Shown here: in pieces, positions 9,032-17,638 of the stretch
Position numbering within the stretch: the stretch's first letter is position 1
How the letters are laid out: each line of letters opens with the position of its first letter
DNA from: Acidobacteriota bacterium
GTDB lineage: Bacteria > Actinomycetota > Acidimicrobiia > Spongiisociales > ZC4RG35
Direction of reading: 5' to 3'
DNA length: 47,452 nt
NCBI GenBank assembly: GCA_022573225.1
Contig: JACZUI010000015.1
Location: 1-47,452 of the forward strand
Notes under the pieces: model-generated
The model's database searches: none
What the model was told of the DNA's origin: nothing
What the model saw: the letters and a program-made list of their open reading frames with translations, nothing else
Made by a program: the position numbers and the translations under genes

Positions 9032-10296
9032 GAGGACCTCCAGGAGGCGAGCTGAGAAAGGACAACATCAGGTGGATCGCCCCGTCGCCACGGAGCCAGC
9101 GCTATGCCATCGGCGACCAGCAAGTCGCGGAGGCGGTCACGTTCCATTTTCCACACGCGTCGACCGATCTCGCGTGGCTCATTGGTCGGCTCGGGGAGAA
9201 ACTCGCCTGGATCCACCTCGATCATGGCAACATCGATTCCCGACACCCTGAGTGAATGGGCAAGTCCAGCAAGGCTGTCATCGAGCATCGGGGTGAGCAT
9301 GATCACCAGGGCGGGCCGTACTGCCACCCGGAGAACTGCTCGTTCGATGGCGATCGGTGTCGAATCGCCTCCTTGCACGCCCAACAACTGCTCGATAATG
9401 CGACGGCGATGTTGCTCGCCGGATCCTGGCTGAATGAACCGTGTCATGCCGTCGACCGTGACCAGGCCAAGCCGGTATCGCTTCCGCCCGTACTCACGCA
9501 ACAAGGCACCGGCGAGCCGGACCGATCGATCAACCAAGACTTCAAGACCGGTATCTGGCTGAACCTGGGCGTCGACCACAAGAACCACGTCACCGTTGCG
9601 CTCTGGATATCGGTCATTCACCCACCACGATCCGGTTCGTGATGACACTCTCCAGTTGAGGGACCGCGGATCGTCACCGAGGTGATAGGGCCTCATCTCG
9701 GAGAACTCCGAGCCGATACCTCGCGACCTCGATACGAGATCGCCGGCGTGAAGGTTCGTTTCCCGCGGGATCAGCAACTCAGACACTATTGCATCCGCCG
9801 GAACCGAAACGATCCGAACGGTCTGGGAGAACTTCTGCCTCATTTCCAACATGCCGAAGGCGGAGTCGTAGTAGATCGAAATCGGCCCCAGGCTTCTCCT
9901 ACCCCAACCTTCGGCCACCACTGTCAGATCGAGGGTCAACTCATCCCGAACCGCCACGAGCAAACGCGATCGATCCACGATCGTGGCGCCCTCGACTGCT
10001 TCTACTACCAGGCCATCGGCAAGGCCAAGGTCGAGGTACAGATTCTCTATCGGCTCATCAACTCGCACCCGAAGGATGACGTGACGTTCCTGACCCTCCA
10101 CAAGCGAGGTCGGCGCCTCCAATACTTCCACCTCCACATTGAGCGTTCGAGCCGAGGCAAGCCCAGCCACCGCCAGCACCAGGAGTGGCACGACGAACAG
10201 AGCCGGCTCCGGCTGACCAAGAGCCATCGCGGCTGCAAGGCCCACCACGCCCGAGACCGCATAAGAGCGGAGACGTGACGTGGCGTGTCGGCTCAC
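9013..10296 (-). CDS. DUF58-family membrane protein
   Basis: A 427-residue protein with two N-terminal hydrophobic segments (about 12-48), an extended beta-rich region (about 50-165), and the DUF58 core with the hallmark LGDDPRSLNWRVSSR. This is followed by a von Willebrand A-like part with VVLVVDAQ. Such proteins usually pair with MoxR ATPases and act in assembly or quality control of envelope or metal-dependent complexes. It overlaps the upstream MoxR gene by four bases. No substrate can be read from the sequence. Confidence 0.88.
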   Translation of the reverse strand: MSRHATSRLRSYAVSGVVGLAAAMALGQPEPALFVVPLLVLAVAGLASARTLNVEVEVLEAPTSLVEGQERHVILRVRVDEPIENLYLDLGLADGLVVEAVEGATIVDRSRLLVAVRDELTLDLTVVAEGWGRRSLGPISIYYDSAFGMLEMRQKFSQTVRIVSVPADAIVSELLIPRETNLHAGDLVSRSRGIGSEFSEMRPYHLGDDPRSLNWRVSSRTGSWWVNDRYPERNGDVVLVVDAQVQPDTGLEVLVDRSVRLAGALLREYGRKRYRLGLVTVDGMTRFIQPGSGEQHRRRIIEQLLGVQGGDSTPIAIERAVLRVAVRPALVIMLTPMLDDSLAGLAHSLRVSGIDVAMIEVDPGEFLPEPTNEPREIGRRVWKMERDRLRDLLVADGIALAPWRRGDPPDVVLSQLASWRSSWRLPV

Positions 10297-11273
10297 GTCT
10301 GTGAGGGTGAGATGGCGGGCGGCGTCGCCACCTGTTCCACGACCTCCTCCACCACTGAGTCCTCGGTGATCTCCTGCGCCCAGTACTCGGGTCGCAGAAT
10401 CAATCGATGAGCGAGCGCCGGCACCGCGACGTCCTGGACATCATCCGGAATTATGTAGGTCCGCCCGTCCATGGCTGCCTTCGCCCGAGCCATCTTCATC
10501 ACCGCGAGCGATCCACGAGGGCTGGCACCCACCCGAACCCGAGGCGATGAGCGGGTCGCCTCGACAAGCTCCACGATGTACCTGCCGACAGACTCCGAGA
10601 CGTGGACGCCCTCAACGATCTTTTGCATCGCGGCTAGCTGAGATCGCGTGACGATTCGATCCAATGCGACGTTGTCTGTCCCCCGGGCGGCTCGACTCTC
10701 CAGAACTCGCCACTCCGCGTCCGCGCTCGGGTATCCCATTCGGGCACGGATCAAAAATCGATCCACCTGTGCCTCCGGAAGCGGATAGGTTCCTTCGAAC
10801 TCGATCGGGTTCTGAGTCGCTATCACGAGAAACGGGGGGCCGAGCGGCCGAGTGACACCGTCGACCGTCACCTGTCGCTCCTGCATGGCCTCGAGAAGGG
10901 CTGCCTGGGTCTTTGCAGGAGCCCGATTGATCTCGTCGGCAAGCAGAAGATTGCAGAACACCGGACCTGCTCTGAACTCCGGCGAGCCCACCCGGGGATC
11001 CATCACCATCGACCCGGTGATATCCATCGGCATCAGGTCAGGGGTGAATTGAACACGAGAAAAGTCGAGATCGGCTGCTGCTGCAAGGGATCTAGCCAGC
11101 AGCGTCTTGGCCAGGCCCGGGAGGTCCTCTATCAATACGTGGCCGTCGGCAAGCAATGCCATGACGACGGTCTCGACTACCTCCCGCTTTCCAATCACCG
11201 CCTTCTCCACTTCGTCGATCAAGGCACCAGCCAAAGGACGGATGTCAGAGCTTGTGGTTGTTTCCGATGTCAA
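10293..11273 (-). CDS. MoxR-family AAA+ ATPase
   Basis: A 326-residue cytosolic AAA+ chaperone-like ATPase. The Walker A appears as the MoxR variant IEDLPGLAKT, Walker B as LLADEINRAPAKTQAALLEAM, followed by the sensor-1 block ATQNPIEFEGTYPLPEAQ and an arginine-rich sensor-2 region (ASPRGSLAVMKMAR). It has four-base overlaps with both neighbours. MoxR proteins act with DUF58/VWA partners, and the partner here is the next gene downstream. Confidence 0.93.
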   Translation of the reverse strand: MTSETTTSSDIRPLAGALIDEVEKAVIGKREVVETVVMALLADGHVLIEDLPGLAKTLLARSLAAAADLDFSRVQFTPDLMPMDITGSMVMDPRVGSPEFRAGPVFCNLLLADEINRAPAKTQAALLEAMQERQVTVDGVTRPLGPPFLVIATQNPIEFEGTYPLPEAQVDRFLIRARMGYPSADAEWRVLESRAARGTDNVALDRIVTRSQLAAMQKIVEGVHVSESVGRYIVELVEATRSSPRVRVGASPRGSLAVMKMARAKAAMDGRTYIIPDDVQDVAVPALAHRLILRPEYWAQEITEDSVVEEVVEQVATPPAISPSQT

Positions 11274-11716
11274 AGGTCCTCCAACTGATCGACGATTTTC
11301 TTGATTTGGAATGACGAGAGAGGCCGGGATCCGTCGTCCCAGAGCGACCTATCGACCAGTTCATGGGTGCGCATCGAGCGTTGGCCTATCCCCTGTCGGC
11401 GAAGTTTGTGACTTGCTATCCGCCGCAATTCAGACTTGATACGGCGATCGGAGCCGGGGCTCTCCGAAAAGGCATGGATGGCGGACAGCTCAAACGACGA
11501 CACTGACCGCGGTGGACGCGGGTCGGGAACAGATTCGGTGTTGAACAGGGGAGGCGCGGATTCCACTTCCCCTCTCGGCATCATTCGCAACGCTCCGACT
11601 ACAAGGGCGACCAACATGAGCTCCCACGCAACGACCTCTGTCGTCGACTCGAGCTGGAGCAGCAGCAGGGCAGCCAAACCTCCAAGAGCCACAGCTCCCA
11701 CAAACACCCGCGTCAT
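11270..11716 (-). CDS. Small membrane protein of MoxR operon
   Basis: A 148-residue protein, not recognised. It starts with two close hydrophobic segments (about 3-20 and 27-42), then a polar, Arg/Ser-rich cytoplasmic part ending SSFQIKKIVDQLEDL, which is probably helical. Four-base overlaps on both sides tie it to the DUF4129-like and MoxR genes, so it is likely a membrane accessory of that system. Confidence 0.72.
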   Translation of the reverse strand: MTRVFVGAVALGGLAALLLLQLESTTEVVAWELMLVALVVGALRMMPRGEVESAPPLFNTESVPDPRPPRSVSSFELSAIHAFSESPGSDRRIKSELRRIASHKLRRQGIGQRSMRTHELVDRSLWDDGSRPLSSFQIKKIVDQLEDL

Positions 11717-12540
11717 CGTTCGAAACTCTCCTTGATCCGGCCATAGGCAGCCTCGGCCAGAGCGGCATCGGAAGCCTTGACCACAGACTCGCCAAACCGG
11801 GCCACCGAATAGCCATGCGAAAGGGTGGTCAGGTCTTCGCTATCGATGCTCAGCTCTGACGCGACTCTGGTTGTGTGCCGGCGGGACGTCTCAGACCTAC
11901 GACGGCCCGATCCCTTGTCGCGCGCGCCTGCTTCGAAGCCGGCATAGGCGTTGATCACCCTCGATCGGGGGTCGGATCCGGTAACCGTAAGGATGGCCTT
12001 CGCCATCGGAACCGAGAACGAGACAACGGCCTGTTCTTCATCAGGGTGATCCTCTGGCCCGAAAATGCTTGGGCCTGACCGAATCAGGATCGCAACTCTC
12101 ACGAACGCCGCAGCAATCACCACCGCAAGAAGAACACCGACCACCCATGCTGCACCGGTTGTCGCCTCACCCACGACGACTACATCGCCGATGTCAGGAA
12201 GAGCAAGGGACCCGCTCTCGAGCTCCTCGAAGGTGAACACGGAGATGAAATAGCCCACACCAACCGCCACCACGACGACGAGCCATCGCATGGACCTGGG
12301 CCGCTCCCTGGGCACGATTCTTCGCAGGTTGAGAAGCAGAAACGCGGCCAAGCCGACGGCGACCGCCAGGACGGCCCATGCCGAAGCGGCGACCAGCCAG
12401 TCCAACGAAGGAAGTGTGAGGTCGAGGAGCGGTTCCGCTTCATCCTGACCGGGAAGATCACGCGCAGAGACGGCAATCACATACCCCAGCCCCATCAAGA
12501 CGAGACCGGCCGTGACCACGTTGACGATGCGTCTGCTCAT
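11713..12540 (-). CDS. DUF4129-like membrane protein
   Basis: A 275-residue protein with about four membrane segments (near 8-25, 45-70, 82-102 and 128-150) and a C-terminal cytoplasmic region resembling DUF4129. That region reads VINAYAGFEAGARDKG, then R/S/T-rich sequence, then SHGYSVARFGES and a helical end. Actinobacterial MoxR-DUF58 clusters commonly carry such a protein. It overlaps the HAD gene upstream and the small membrane protein downstream by four bases each. Confidence 0.75.
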   Translation of the reverse strand: MSRRIVNVVTAGLVLMGLGYVIAVSARDLPGQDEAEPLLDLTLPSLDWLVAASAWAVLAVAVGLAAFLLLNLRRIVPRERPRSMRWLVVVVAVGVGYFISVFTFEELESGSLALPDIGDVVVVGEATTGAAWVVGVLLAVVIAAAFVRVAILIRSGPSIFGPEDHPDEEQAVVSFSVPMAKAILTVTGSDPRSRVINAYAGFEAGARDKGSGRRRSETSRRHTTRVASELSIDSEDLTTLSHGYSVARFGESVVKASDAALAEAAYGRIKESFER

Positions 12541-13178
12541 GCAGCCTTCTCTATCGCACTGAGCAGGGTGTGAGCGACGGGTGCCGCTGCTGCCACCAGC
12601 ACCGGAACATGATGGGAGCCGCCGTCGTAGAGAACCACACTCGCCCCCACAGTCTGTGCGGCCATCGCGTCGTCGGGCGTGTCGCCAACCACGACCGCAT
12701 TCGCCGGATCTATCCCGAGTTTCGCCAAATGCTGCTCCAGGTGGGCTGCCTTCAGACCGCCAGTCGGCGTCTGTAGCCCCTCAATCAGGACAAACCGATC
12801 GGTGATGCCATGAGACGCGACTATCTCGACGAGTTCGTCGTGGGTGGTCATCGACAGAACCGATTGGTTCCAACCCTTCTGCTCCGTCAGTGCGATCGCC
12901 TCCAAGGCGTCGTCAGCCAACGACGCGCGATGGACCCGGCTGAAGTACTCATCGTGGAAGATCTTGTTCAATGATTGCCATTCCCTGTCGGTTACCGGGC
13001 GGCTGAAGAGCGACTGGTAGAACGAACGAACCGGCCTGGTGAAGTGATTCCGATACTGGTGGTCGTCTATGGGAGGCAGTCCGAATCGGCCGATACCGAC
13101 ATTGAGCGACTCGATGACGATCTCGAGGTCATCGAGCAGCGTTCCGTTCCAGTCCCAAACAACATGTGAGATCGCCAT
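12537..13178 (-). CDS. HAD-superfamily hydrolase (phosphoglycolate-phosphatase-like)
   Basis: A 213-residue HAD phosphatase. Motif I is VWDWNGTLLDD (residues 6-16) with two catalytic Asp, motif II is SMTTH, Lys in GLKAAH serves as motif III, and motif IV is VVGDTPDD. The cap between motifs I and II is helical, as in phosphoglycolate phosphatases. The ATG at 13178 was chosen because TATCCT ends 9 bases upstream (leaderless pattern). An in-frame ATG at 13199 is possible but offers no better signal. It is the first gene of the overlapping MoxR operon and shares a four-base overlap with the next gene, an unusual lead gene for that cluster. Confidence 0.85.
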   Translation of the reverse strand: MAISHVVWDWNGTLLDDLEIVIESLNVGIGRFGLPPIDDHQYRNHFTRPVRSFYQSLFSRPVTDREWQSLNKIFHDEYFSRVHRASLADDALEAIALTEQKGWNQSVLSMTTHDELVEIVASHGITDRFVLIEGLQTPTGGLKAAHLEQHLAKLGIDPANAVVVGDTPDDAMAAQTVGASVVLYDGGSHHVPVLVAAAAPVAHTLLSAIEKAA

Positions 13179-13187
13179 GAGCTGACG

Positions 13188-13193
13188 AGGATA
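13188..13193 (-). promoter_or_regulatory. -10 box at head of HAD-MoxR operon
   Basis: On the minus strand TATCCT ends 9 bases before the ATG at 13178, with no Shine-Dalgarno between. Confidence 0.45.
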
Positions 13194-13310
13194 TTGCATC
13201 GTCCACGCGTTTACCGCGGGGAGGCAACAAACCCGCGAGGGAGAGGAGTCGAAAGGGCGCTCGCCCGCGGATTGCCCTTCGTGGTTAGTGTGCCAACCCG
13301 TAAGGAGGAA

Positions 13311-13922
13311 GTGACGACCAGTCAGGCTGCACCCGTGAAACCGGGCCCGATATTCCGGGGTTTCCTGGCATACCAGCGGTGGGCAGACAACCTCGCCGAG
13401 ATCACCGGCAAGGGGGCCCAATGGGCCGTGATCCCCACGGTGGCAGTCGGATTCATCAATGTGGTCCTCAGATACGTGGGTCAATGGCGGGGGATCAGAC
13501 TCACCAGCAATGCGGTCATCGAGTTGCAGTGGTACCTGTATTCGTTGATATTCCTCCTCGGCTTCAACTACATCCTCAAGCATCAGATCAATGTCCGGGT
13601 CGACTTCTGGTTCGCCAATCAGTCGAAGAAACGCAAGGCCATGATCGACTTCTTTGGCCACATGATCGCCCTCATCCCCTTCGCCATGATCGGTCTGTGG
13701 GTCTCGATACCGCAGGTCGTCACGTCTTGGTCGCTGAACGAGCAATCACCGGACGCAGATGGCCTTCCCCGAGCACCGATCAAGACGATGATCGCGGTTG
13801 CTTTTGCACTCCTCCTCATCCAGGCGTTCGCCGAGATGGTGAAGCTCTACACGGTCCTCGTCGAACCTGAGGAGCTAGCCGAAGTCGAAGAAGAACTCGA
13901 GCAACCGACCAGGATCGAATGA
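13311..13922 (+). CDS. TRAP transporter small permease (DctQ)
   Basis: A 203-residue membrane protein with four hydrophobic segments (about 40-58, 80-98, 115-138 and 155-180). It carries the DctQ signature [23 protein letters not shown], with the positive NVRVDF that follows. It is the small membrane subunit of a TRAP importer driven by Na+ or H+. A strong AAGGAGG lies only two bases before the GTG chosen here. That spacing is short, so the exact start is uncertain, and in-frame GTGs lie at 13281 and 13290. DctM follows 10 bases downstream. Confidence 0.88.
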   Translation: MTTSQAAPVKPGPIFRGFLAYQRWADNLAEITGKGAQWAVIPTVAVGFINVVLRYVGQWRGIRLTSNAVIELQWYLYSLIFLLGFNYILKHQINVRVDFWFANQSKKRKAMIDFFGHMIALIPFAMIGLWVSIPQVVTSWSLNEQSPDADGLPRAPIKTMIAVAFALLLIQAFAEMVKLYTVLVEPEELAEVEEELEQPTRIE

Positions 13923-13932
13923 GGGGGGTGGA

Positions 13933-15315
13933 ATGAATCTCGAGTTGCTGGCGATCGTCATGTTCGCCGTTTTCATGGTCATCATCCTCTCGGGATACCC
14001 CGTCGCGTTTTCATTCGCCGGGACCGCCATCATCTTCTTCGTTCTCGGGATGGTCTTCGGTGACCTCGCGGTGCCGGAGCTGAATGTCCTGTTCTCCCGA
14101 TGGTTCGCCGATGCCGTCGCCAACTTCACCTTCCTGGCCATCCCCTTCTTCGTGTTCATGGGGGCAGTCTTTGAGAAGGCGGGTCTGGCGGAGCGTCTTC
14201 TGACCACCATCGGGTTCCTCATGGGACCGCTTCGCGGCGGAATGGCTGTAGCCGTCATTCTCGTTGGAACGCTTCTCGCCGCGGCGACGGGCGTCGTGGC
14301 CGCCACCGTGATCGTCATGGGAATCCTGGCTCTGCCGGTGATGGTCAAGTACAACTACGACCACAAACTCGCCGCAGGCGTGATCGTTGGCTCCGGCACC
14401 CTGGCCCAGCTGATACCGCCCAGCCTGGTGTTGATTGTCCTTGCTCAGTTCATCCCGGTGTCAGTGGGCCAGCTCTTCGCGGGCGCCCTGATTCCGGGAG
14501 TGATGTTGTCTGTGATCTTCATGATCTACGCGGTGGCGATCGCCTACATCAAGCCAGGTTATGCACCGGCAATCCCAAAGTCCGAGAGAACGATGAGCGG
14601 AGGGGAACTCGCCATTGAGACCCTCAAAGTAGTTGTCCCGCCGATGTTCCTCGTCTTCGCCGTGCTCGGATCGATCTTTGCCGGTGTTGCTACTGCATCC
14701 GAGGCTGGCGCAGTGGGGGCGATAGGCGCGGTGATCCTTGCAGTGGCATATCGGTCTTACAGCTGGAAGATAATCATGGACGCGGCGCGGGCCACGGCAA
14801 ATATCACCGGTCTCGTGCTCCAGATTCTCTTTGCCTCCACTTTCTTCGCCCTGGTGTTCCAGAAGTTGGGAGGTCAGAACTTGATCACGGACTGGTTGAC
14901 GTCAATCCCGGGAGACAAGTGGGGATTCATCATCGCCGCCAACATCATCGTCTTCCTCTTGGGGATCAACCTCGAGTTTCTCGAGATCTCGTTCATCGTG
15001 ATGCCCCTGTTCGTCCCGGCAGCCCTTGCCTTGGATATCGATCTGGTCTGGTTCGCAGTGATGATGGCGATCAACCTCAATATGGCGTTCATCTCACCTC
15101 CTGTCGGTTTCAGCCTCTTCTATCTCCAATCGGTGGCGCCACCGGAGATCACGACCAGCGAGATTCACAGAGGCGCACTGCCATTCTTGGCGTTGCAAGG
15201 CGTGGGGCTCGTCATCGTCATGGTGTTTCCTCAGACCGTCACCTGGTTGGTCGAAAGGGTCGGTCTCGCCGACACCGAGTTGGCAGCCCAACTCTTCAAC
15301 TTCATGATCATGTAG
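13933..15315 (+). CDS. TRAP transporter large permease (DctM)
   Basis: A 460-residue integral membrane protein of the DctM family, with about 12 transmembrane segments. It moves the substrate using the ion gradient. Typical blocks are [37 protein letters not shown], the [14 protein letters not shown] motif and the C-terminal [18 protein letters not shown] purine-rich GGGGGGTGGA lies just upstream of the ATG. The gene ends directly at a strong hairpin shared with the convergent binding-protein gene. Confidence 0.94.
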   Translation: MNLELLAIVMFAVFMVIILSGYPVAFSFAGTAIIFFVLGMVFGDLAVPELNVLFSRWFADAVANFTFLAIPFFVFMGAVFEKAGLAERLLTTIGFLMGPLRGGMAVAVILVGTLLAAATGVVAATVIVMGILALPVMVKYNYDHKLAAGVIVGSGTLAQLIPPSLVLIVLAQFIPVSVGQLFAGALIPGVMLSVIFMIYAVAIAYIKPGYAPAIPKSERTMSGGELAIETLKVVVPPMFLVFAVLGSIFAGVATASEAGAVGAIGAVILAVAYRSYSWKIIMDAARATANITGLVLQILFASTFFALVFQKLGGQNLITDWLTSIPGDKWGFIIAANIIVFLLGINLEFLEISFIVMPLFVPAALALDIDLVWFAVMMAINLNMAFISPPVGFSLFYLQSVAPPEITTSEIHRGALPFLALQGVGLVIVMVFPQTVTWLVERVGLADTELAAQLFNFMIM

Positions 15316-15343
15316 GAAGGGCCCCGCCTAGACGGGGCCCTTC
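15316..15343. terminator. Bidirectional terminator between dctM and dctP
   Basis: A perfect 11-bp stem GAAGGGCCCCG (15316-15326) / CGGGGCCCTTC (15333-15343) with loop CCTAGA. It starts directly after the dctM stop and lies 20 bases from the dctP stop, so it can serve both convergent transcripts. Confidence 0.85.
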
Positions 15344-15362
15344 TCAATCGGTGGGTCAGTTG

Positions 15363-16511
15363 CTATGCCTGCTGGCTGGCCGCGTAGTCGAGATACGACG
15401 TTTCGGCCAATGCATGCCATTCCTGGATGCCAGACCTGAAACTCGACCAGTTCTCCAAGATGGACTTGAAGTCCGCGTCGTCGGCGGCGTTCCGGTCGTA
15501 GATGCCAAACGAAGCTTCCTCGGCAGCAGCCATCACGTCATCGGGGAAGGGCAAGATGGTGATGCTCCCATCACTCTTGATCTGTCGCAACGCCGGCGGG
15601 TTCTTTATGTCGTAAGTGGCCAGCATGGTGCTGTTCGCCTCATAAGCGGCGGACTTGATGATCTCCTGATAGATCTCCGGAAGGTCATTCCACACAGAAA
15701 GCGGTATCTGCACTTCGAGCGACGGACCCGGCTCCCACCACCCCGGGTGGTAGTAGAACTGCGTTACCTGGTGGAACCCCATCACGGTGTCGTCGTACGG
15801 TCCGACCCACTCGGTCGCATCGATCGCACCAGTCTGAAGAGCTTGGAAGATCTCACCGCCGGGCAAGACCTGGACGGTGACACCCAGTTCGGCCATCACC
15901 GCGCCACCTAGCCCGGGGATACGCATGACCAACCCTTCCAGGTCGGAAACACTGTTGATTTCCTTGTTGAACCAGCCACCCATCTGCACTCCGGTGTTCC
16001 CGGCAGGGAACTGGATCGCATTGAACCGCTCGGCATAGACTTCCTGAAGCATTTCCAGCCCGCCGCCCTCGTACAGCCACGCGTTCTGCTGCCGGGCGGT
16101 CAGCCCGAACGGAAGTGCGGTTCCGAAGGCGGTCAACGGAGCCAAACCGACGTAGTAGTACGAAGCGGTGTGGCCGGCGTCAATGCTGTTGGACTGGATG
16201 TTCTGGAGGATCTCCAAAGCCGGGACCACCTCACCACCGGGCTGCGCCGTCACCATGAATTTGCCGCCAGTCATCGCCGACACGCGATCGGCGAAACGCT
16301 GGGCTCCTCCATAGATCGTGTCCAGTGAGACGGGCCAGCTGGTAGCCATCTCCCATTCGATCTCCGGAAGACTCTCGTCTCCGGCTGCTGCGTCGGTGTC
16401 GCTGTCGCCGGTACCACAGGCCGCAAGCGCGGCGGCTCCGAGAGCCCCCATGGAGGCCAGCTTCAGGAACTGACGCCTCTCCATGACCTTCGCATATTCA
16501 ACCTTGTTCAT
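15363..16511 (-). CDS. TRAP substrate-binding lipoprotein (DctP, 2-oxoacid-type)
   Basis: A 382-residue extracytoplasmic solute receptor for the TRAP permease encoded opposite. The N-terminus has a twin-arginine motif (ERRQFLK) and a hydrophobic stretch ending in a lipobox, LAAC, so it is probably exported folded and then lipid-anchored. The mature part has DctP features. The ATSWPVSLDTIYGGAQRF start and the EWVGPYDD block resemble the TakP-type receptors that bind 2-oxoacids (pyruvate-like) or lactate salts. The ligand is inferred, not proven. The ATG at 16511 has AAGGAG a few bases upstream and removes an unlikely polar extension. The receptor is convergent with its permease rather than in the same operon. 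Confidence 0.92.
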   Translation of the reverse strand: MNKVEYAKVMERRQFLKLASMGALGAAALAACGTGDSDTDAAAGDESLPEIEWEMATSWPVSLDTIYGGAQRFADRVSAMTGGKFMVTAQPGGEVVPALEILQNIQSNSIDAGHTASYYYVGLAPLTAFGTALPFGLTARQQNAWLYEGGGLEMLQEVYAERFNAIQFPAGNTGVQMGGWFNKEINSVSDLEGLVMRIPGLGGAVMAELGVTVQVLPGGEIFQALQTGAIDATEWVGPYDDTVMGFHQVTQFYYHPGWWEPGPSLEVQIPLSVWNDLPEIYQEIIKSAAYEANSTMLATYDIKNPPALRQIKSDGSITILPFPDDVMAAAEEASFGIYDRNAADDADFKSILENWSSFRSGIQEWHALAETSYLDYAASQQA

Positions 16512-16612
16512 GGTGCTCCTTCGGTCCCCCTCACAGATGTCGGAGAGTACCCCTCGAGGCTGGTCCGTGTCGGACAAAACGCGATCATTGCCGACCCGCG
16601 CGAAAAAGCCGC

Positions 16613-17206
16613 CTAAAGCTCGGTTCGTCCGATCAGGGCACGCCCAATGGTGAGTTCGTCGGCGTAATCCAAATCGCCGCCGACGGGCAGACCCGAAGCG
16701 AGCCGACTGACCCGAACCCCGAGCGGTTTGAACTCGCGGGCCATGTACATCGCGGTGGCATCTCCTTCGATGGTGGGATTGGTCGCGACGATCAGCTCAG
16801 CGATGCCTTCCGGCTCGAGACGGCTCTTCAACTCCTCAAATCGGAGCTGCCCGGGGCCAATGCCATTGATGGGCGATAGAGCACCGCCCAAAACGTGGTA
16901 GCGACCCCGGTACTCCTGGGTTCGCTCCACCACGATGATGTCCTGGGGCCGCTCCACGACACACACCATGCTTTGATCGCGGCGCCCGTCCAGACATATC
17001 GAACACTCATCGGCGGCGGCAACGTTGAAGCACCGTTCACAGAGAGATATTTGGTCGCGCATGTCCCCTATCGCTGCAGCAAGGCGGCGGGCGTCGGCCT
17101 CTTCCACCAGAAGTAGATGAAACGCGAGACGTTGGGCTGACTTCTGGCCGATCCCTGGCAAACGCGCCAGTTCGTCAATCAGTCTCTGGACAGGACCCTC
17201 GAACAT
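16613..17206 (-). CDS. recR: Recombination protein RecR
   Basis: A 197-residue RecFOR-pathway protein that helps load RecA at gaps. Order of features: helix-hairpin-helix LARLPGIGQKSAQRLAFHLL (about 12-31), a four-cysteine zinc site CERCFNVAAADECSIC, and the Toprim domain VCVVERPQDIIVVE with the following GGALSPINGIGP Walker-B-like loop. The ATG at 17206 overlaps the ybaB stop by one base (TGATG). A TTG one codon upstream is also possible. It follows ybaB and dnaX in the usual bacterial order. Confidence 0.97.
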   Translation of the reverse strand: MFEGPVQRLIDELARLPGIGQKSAQRLAFHLLLVEEADARRLAAAIGDMRDQISLCERCFNVAAADECSICLDGRRDQSMVCVVERPQDIIVVERTQEYRGRYHVLGGALSPINGIGPGQLRFEELKSRLEPEGIAELIVATNPTIEGDATAMYMAREFKPLGVRVSRLASGLPVGGDLDYADELTIGRALIGRTEL

Positions 17207-17526
17207 CAACCCAGCAGACCGCCCAGGTCGAGACCCCCGGTCAGGCTGCCGAGCTGATCGGATGCGGCACTACTAGCCGCCTCAAACGCCTGTCTGACAG
17301 CAGCCACCACGAGGTCCTCGAGCATTTCGACGTCCTCGGGATCAACCACCTCAGGGGCAATCCCCACCTTCAGGAGTTCCTGCCCTCCGGTGACGGTCGC
17401 AGTGACCATCCCGCCTCCGGCGGACCCTTCAAACGTCTTCTCGGCGAGCTCAGCCTGGGCGGCCTCCAGCTGGGCTTGCATCACTTGCGCCTGCTTCATG
17501 ATTTGGCGCATGTCCGGCTGATTCAT
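17206..17526 (-). CDS. YbaB/EbfC nucleoid-associated protein
   Basis: A 106-residue DNA-binding protein of the YbaB/EbfC family, normally encoded between dnaX and recR as here. The coiled N-terminal helix ([21 protein letters not shown]) is followed by the conserved [18 protein letters not shown] sheet and the [17 protein letters not shown] helix. A GGL-rich tail ends the protein. The ATG at 17526 is supported by a TACCCT box 7 bases upstream. The gap to dnaX (112 bases) holds the short direct repeats CCTCCTGTTCC/CCTCCTGTTTCC. Confidence 0.92.
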   Translation of the reverse strand: MNQPDMRQIMKQAQVMQAQLEAAQAELAEKTFEGSAGGGMVTATVTGGQELLKVGIAPEVVDPEDVEMLEDLVVAAVRQAFEAASSAASDQLGSLTGGLDLGGLLG

Positions 17527-17533
17527 GTGAGGC

Positions 17534-17539
17534 AGGGTA
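17534..17539 (-). promoter_or_regulatory. -10 box of leaderless ybaB-recR operon
   Basis: On the minus strand TACCCT ends 7 bases before the ybaB ATG. This implies ybaB-recR can be transcribed separately from dnaX. Confidence 0.42.
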
Positions 17540-17638
17540 CCTCCTGTTCCCTCCTGTTTCCTCCCCCAGGAGCAGCGCGACATTGGGGGAGGTGGCACGA
17601 GTGCCGGAGGGGGCAAGACCGCTGAGGAGAAAGCCCCG

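Noticed and set aside
17527..17638. SRP (4.5S) RNA between dnaX and ybaB
   Set aside because: The conserved GGAA/AGCAG core loop is not present on either strand.
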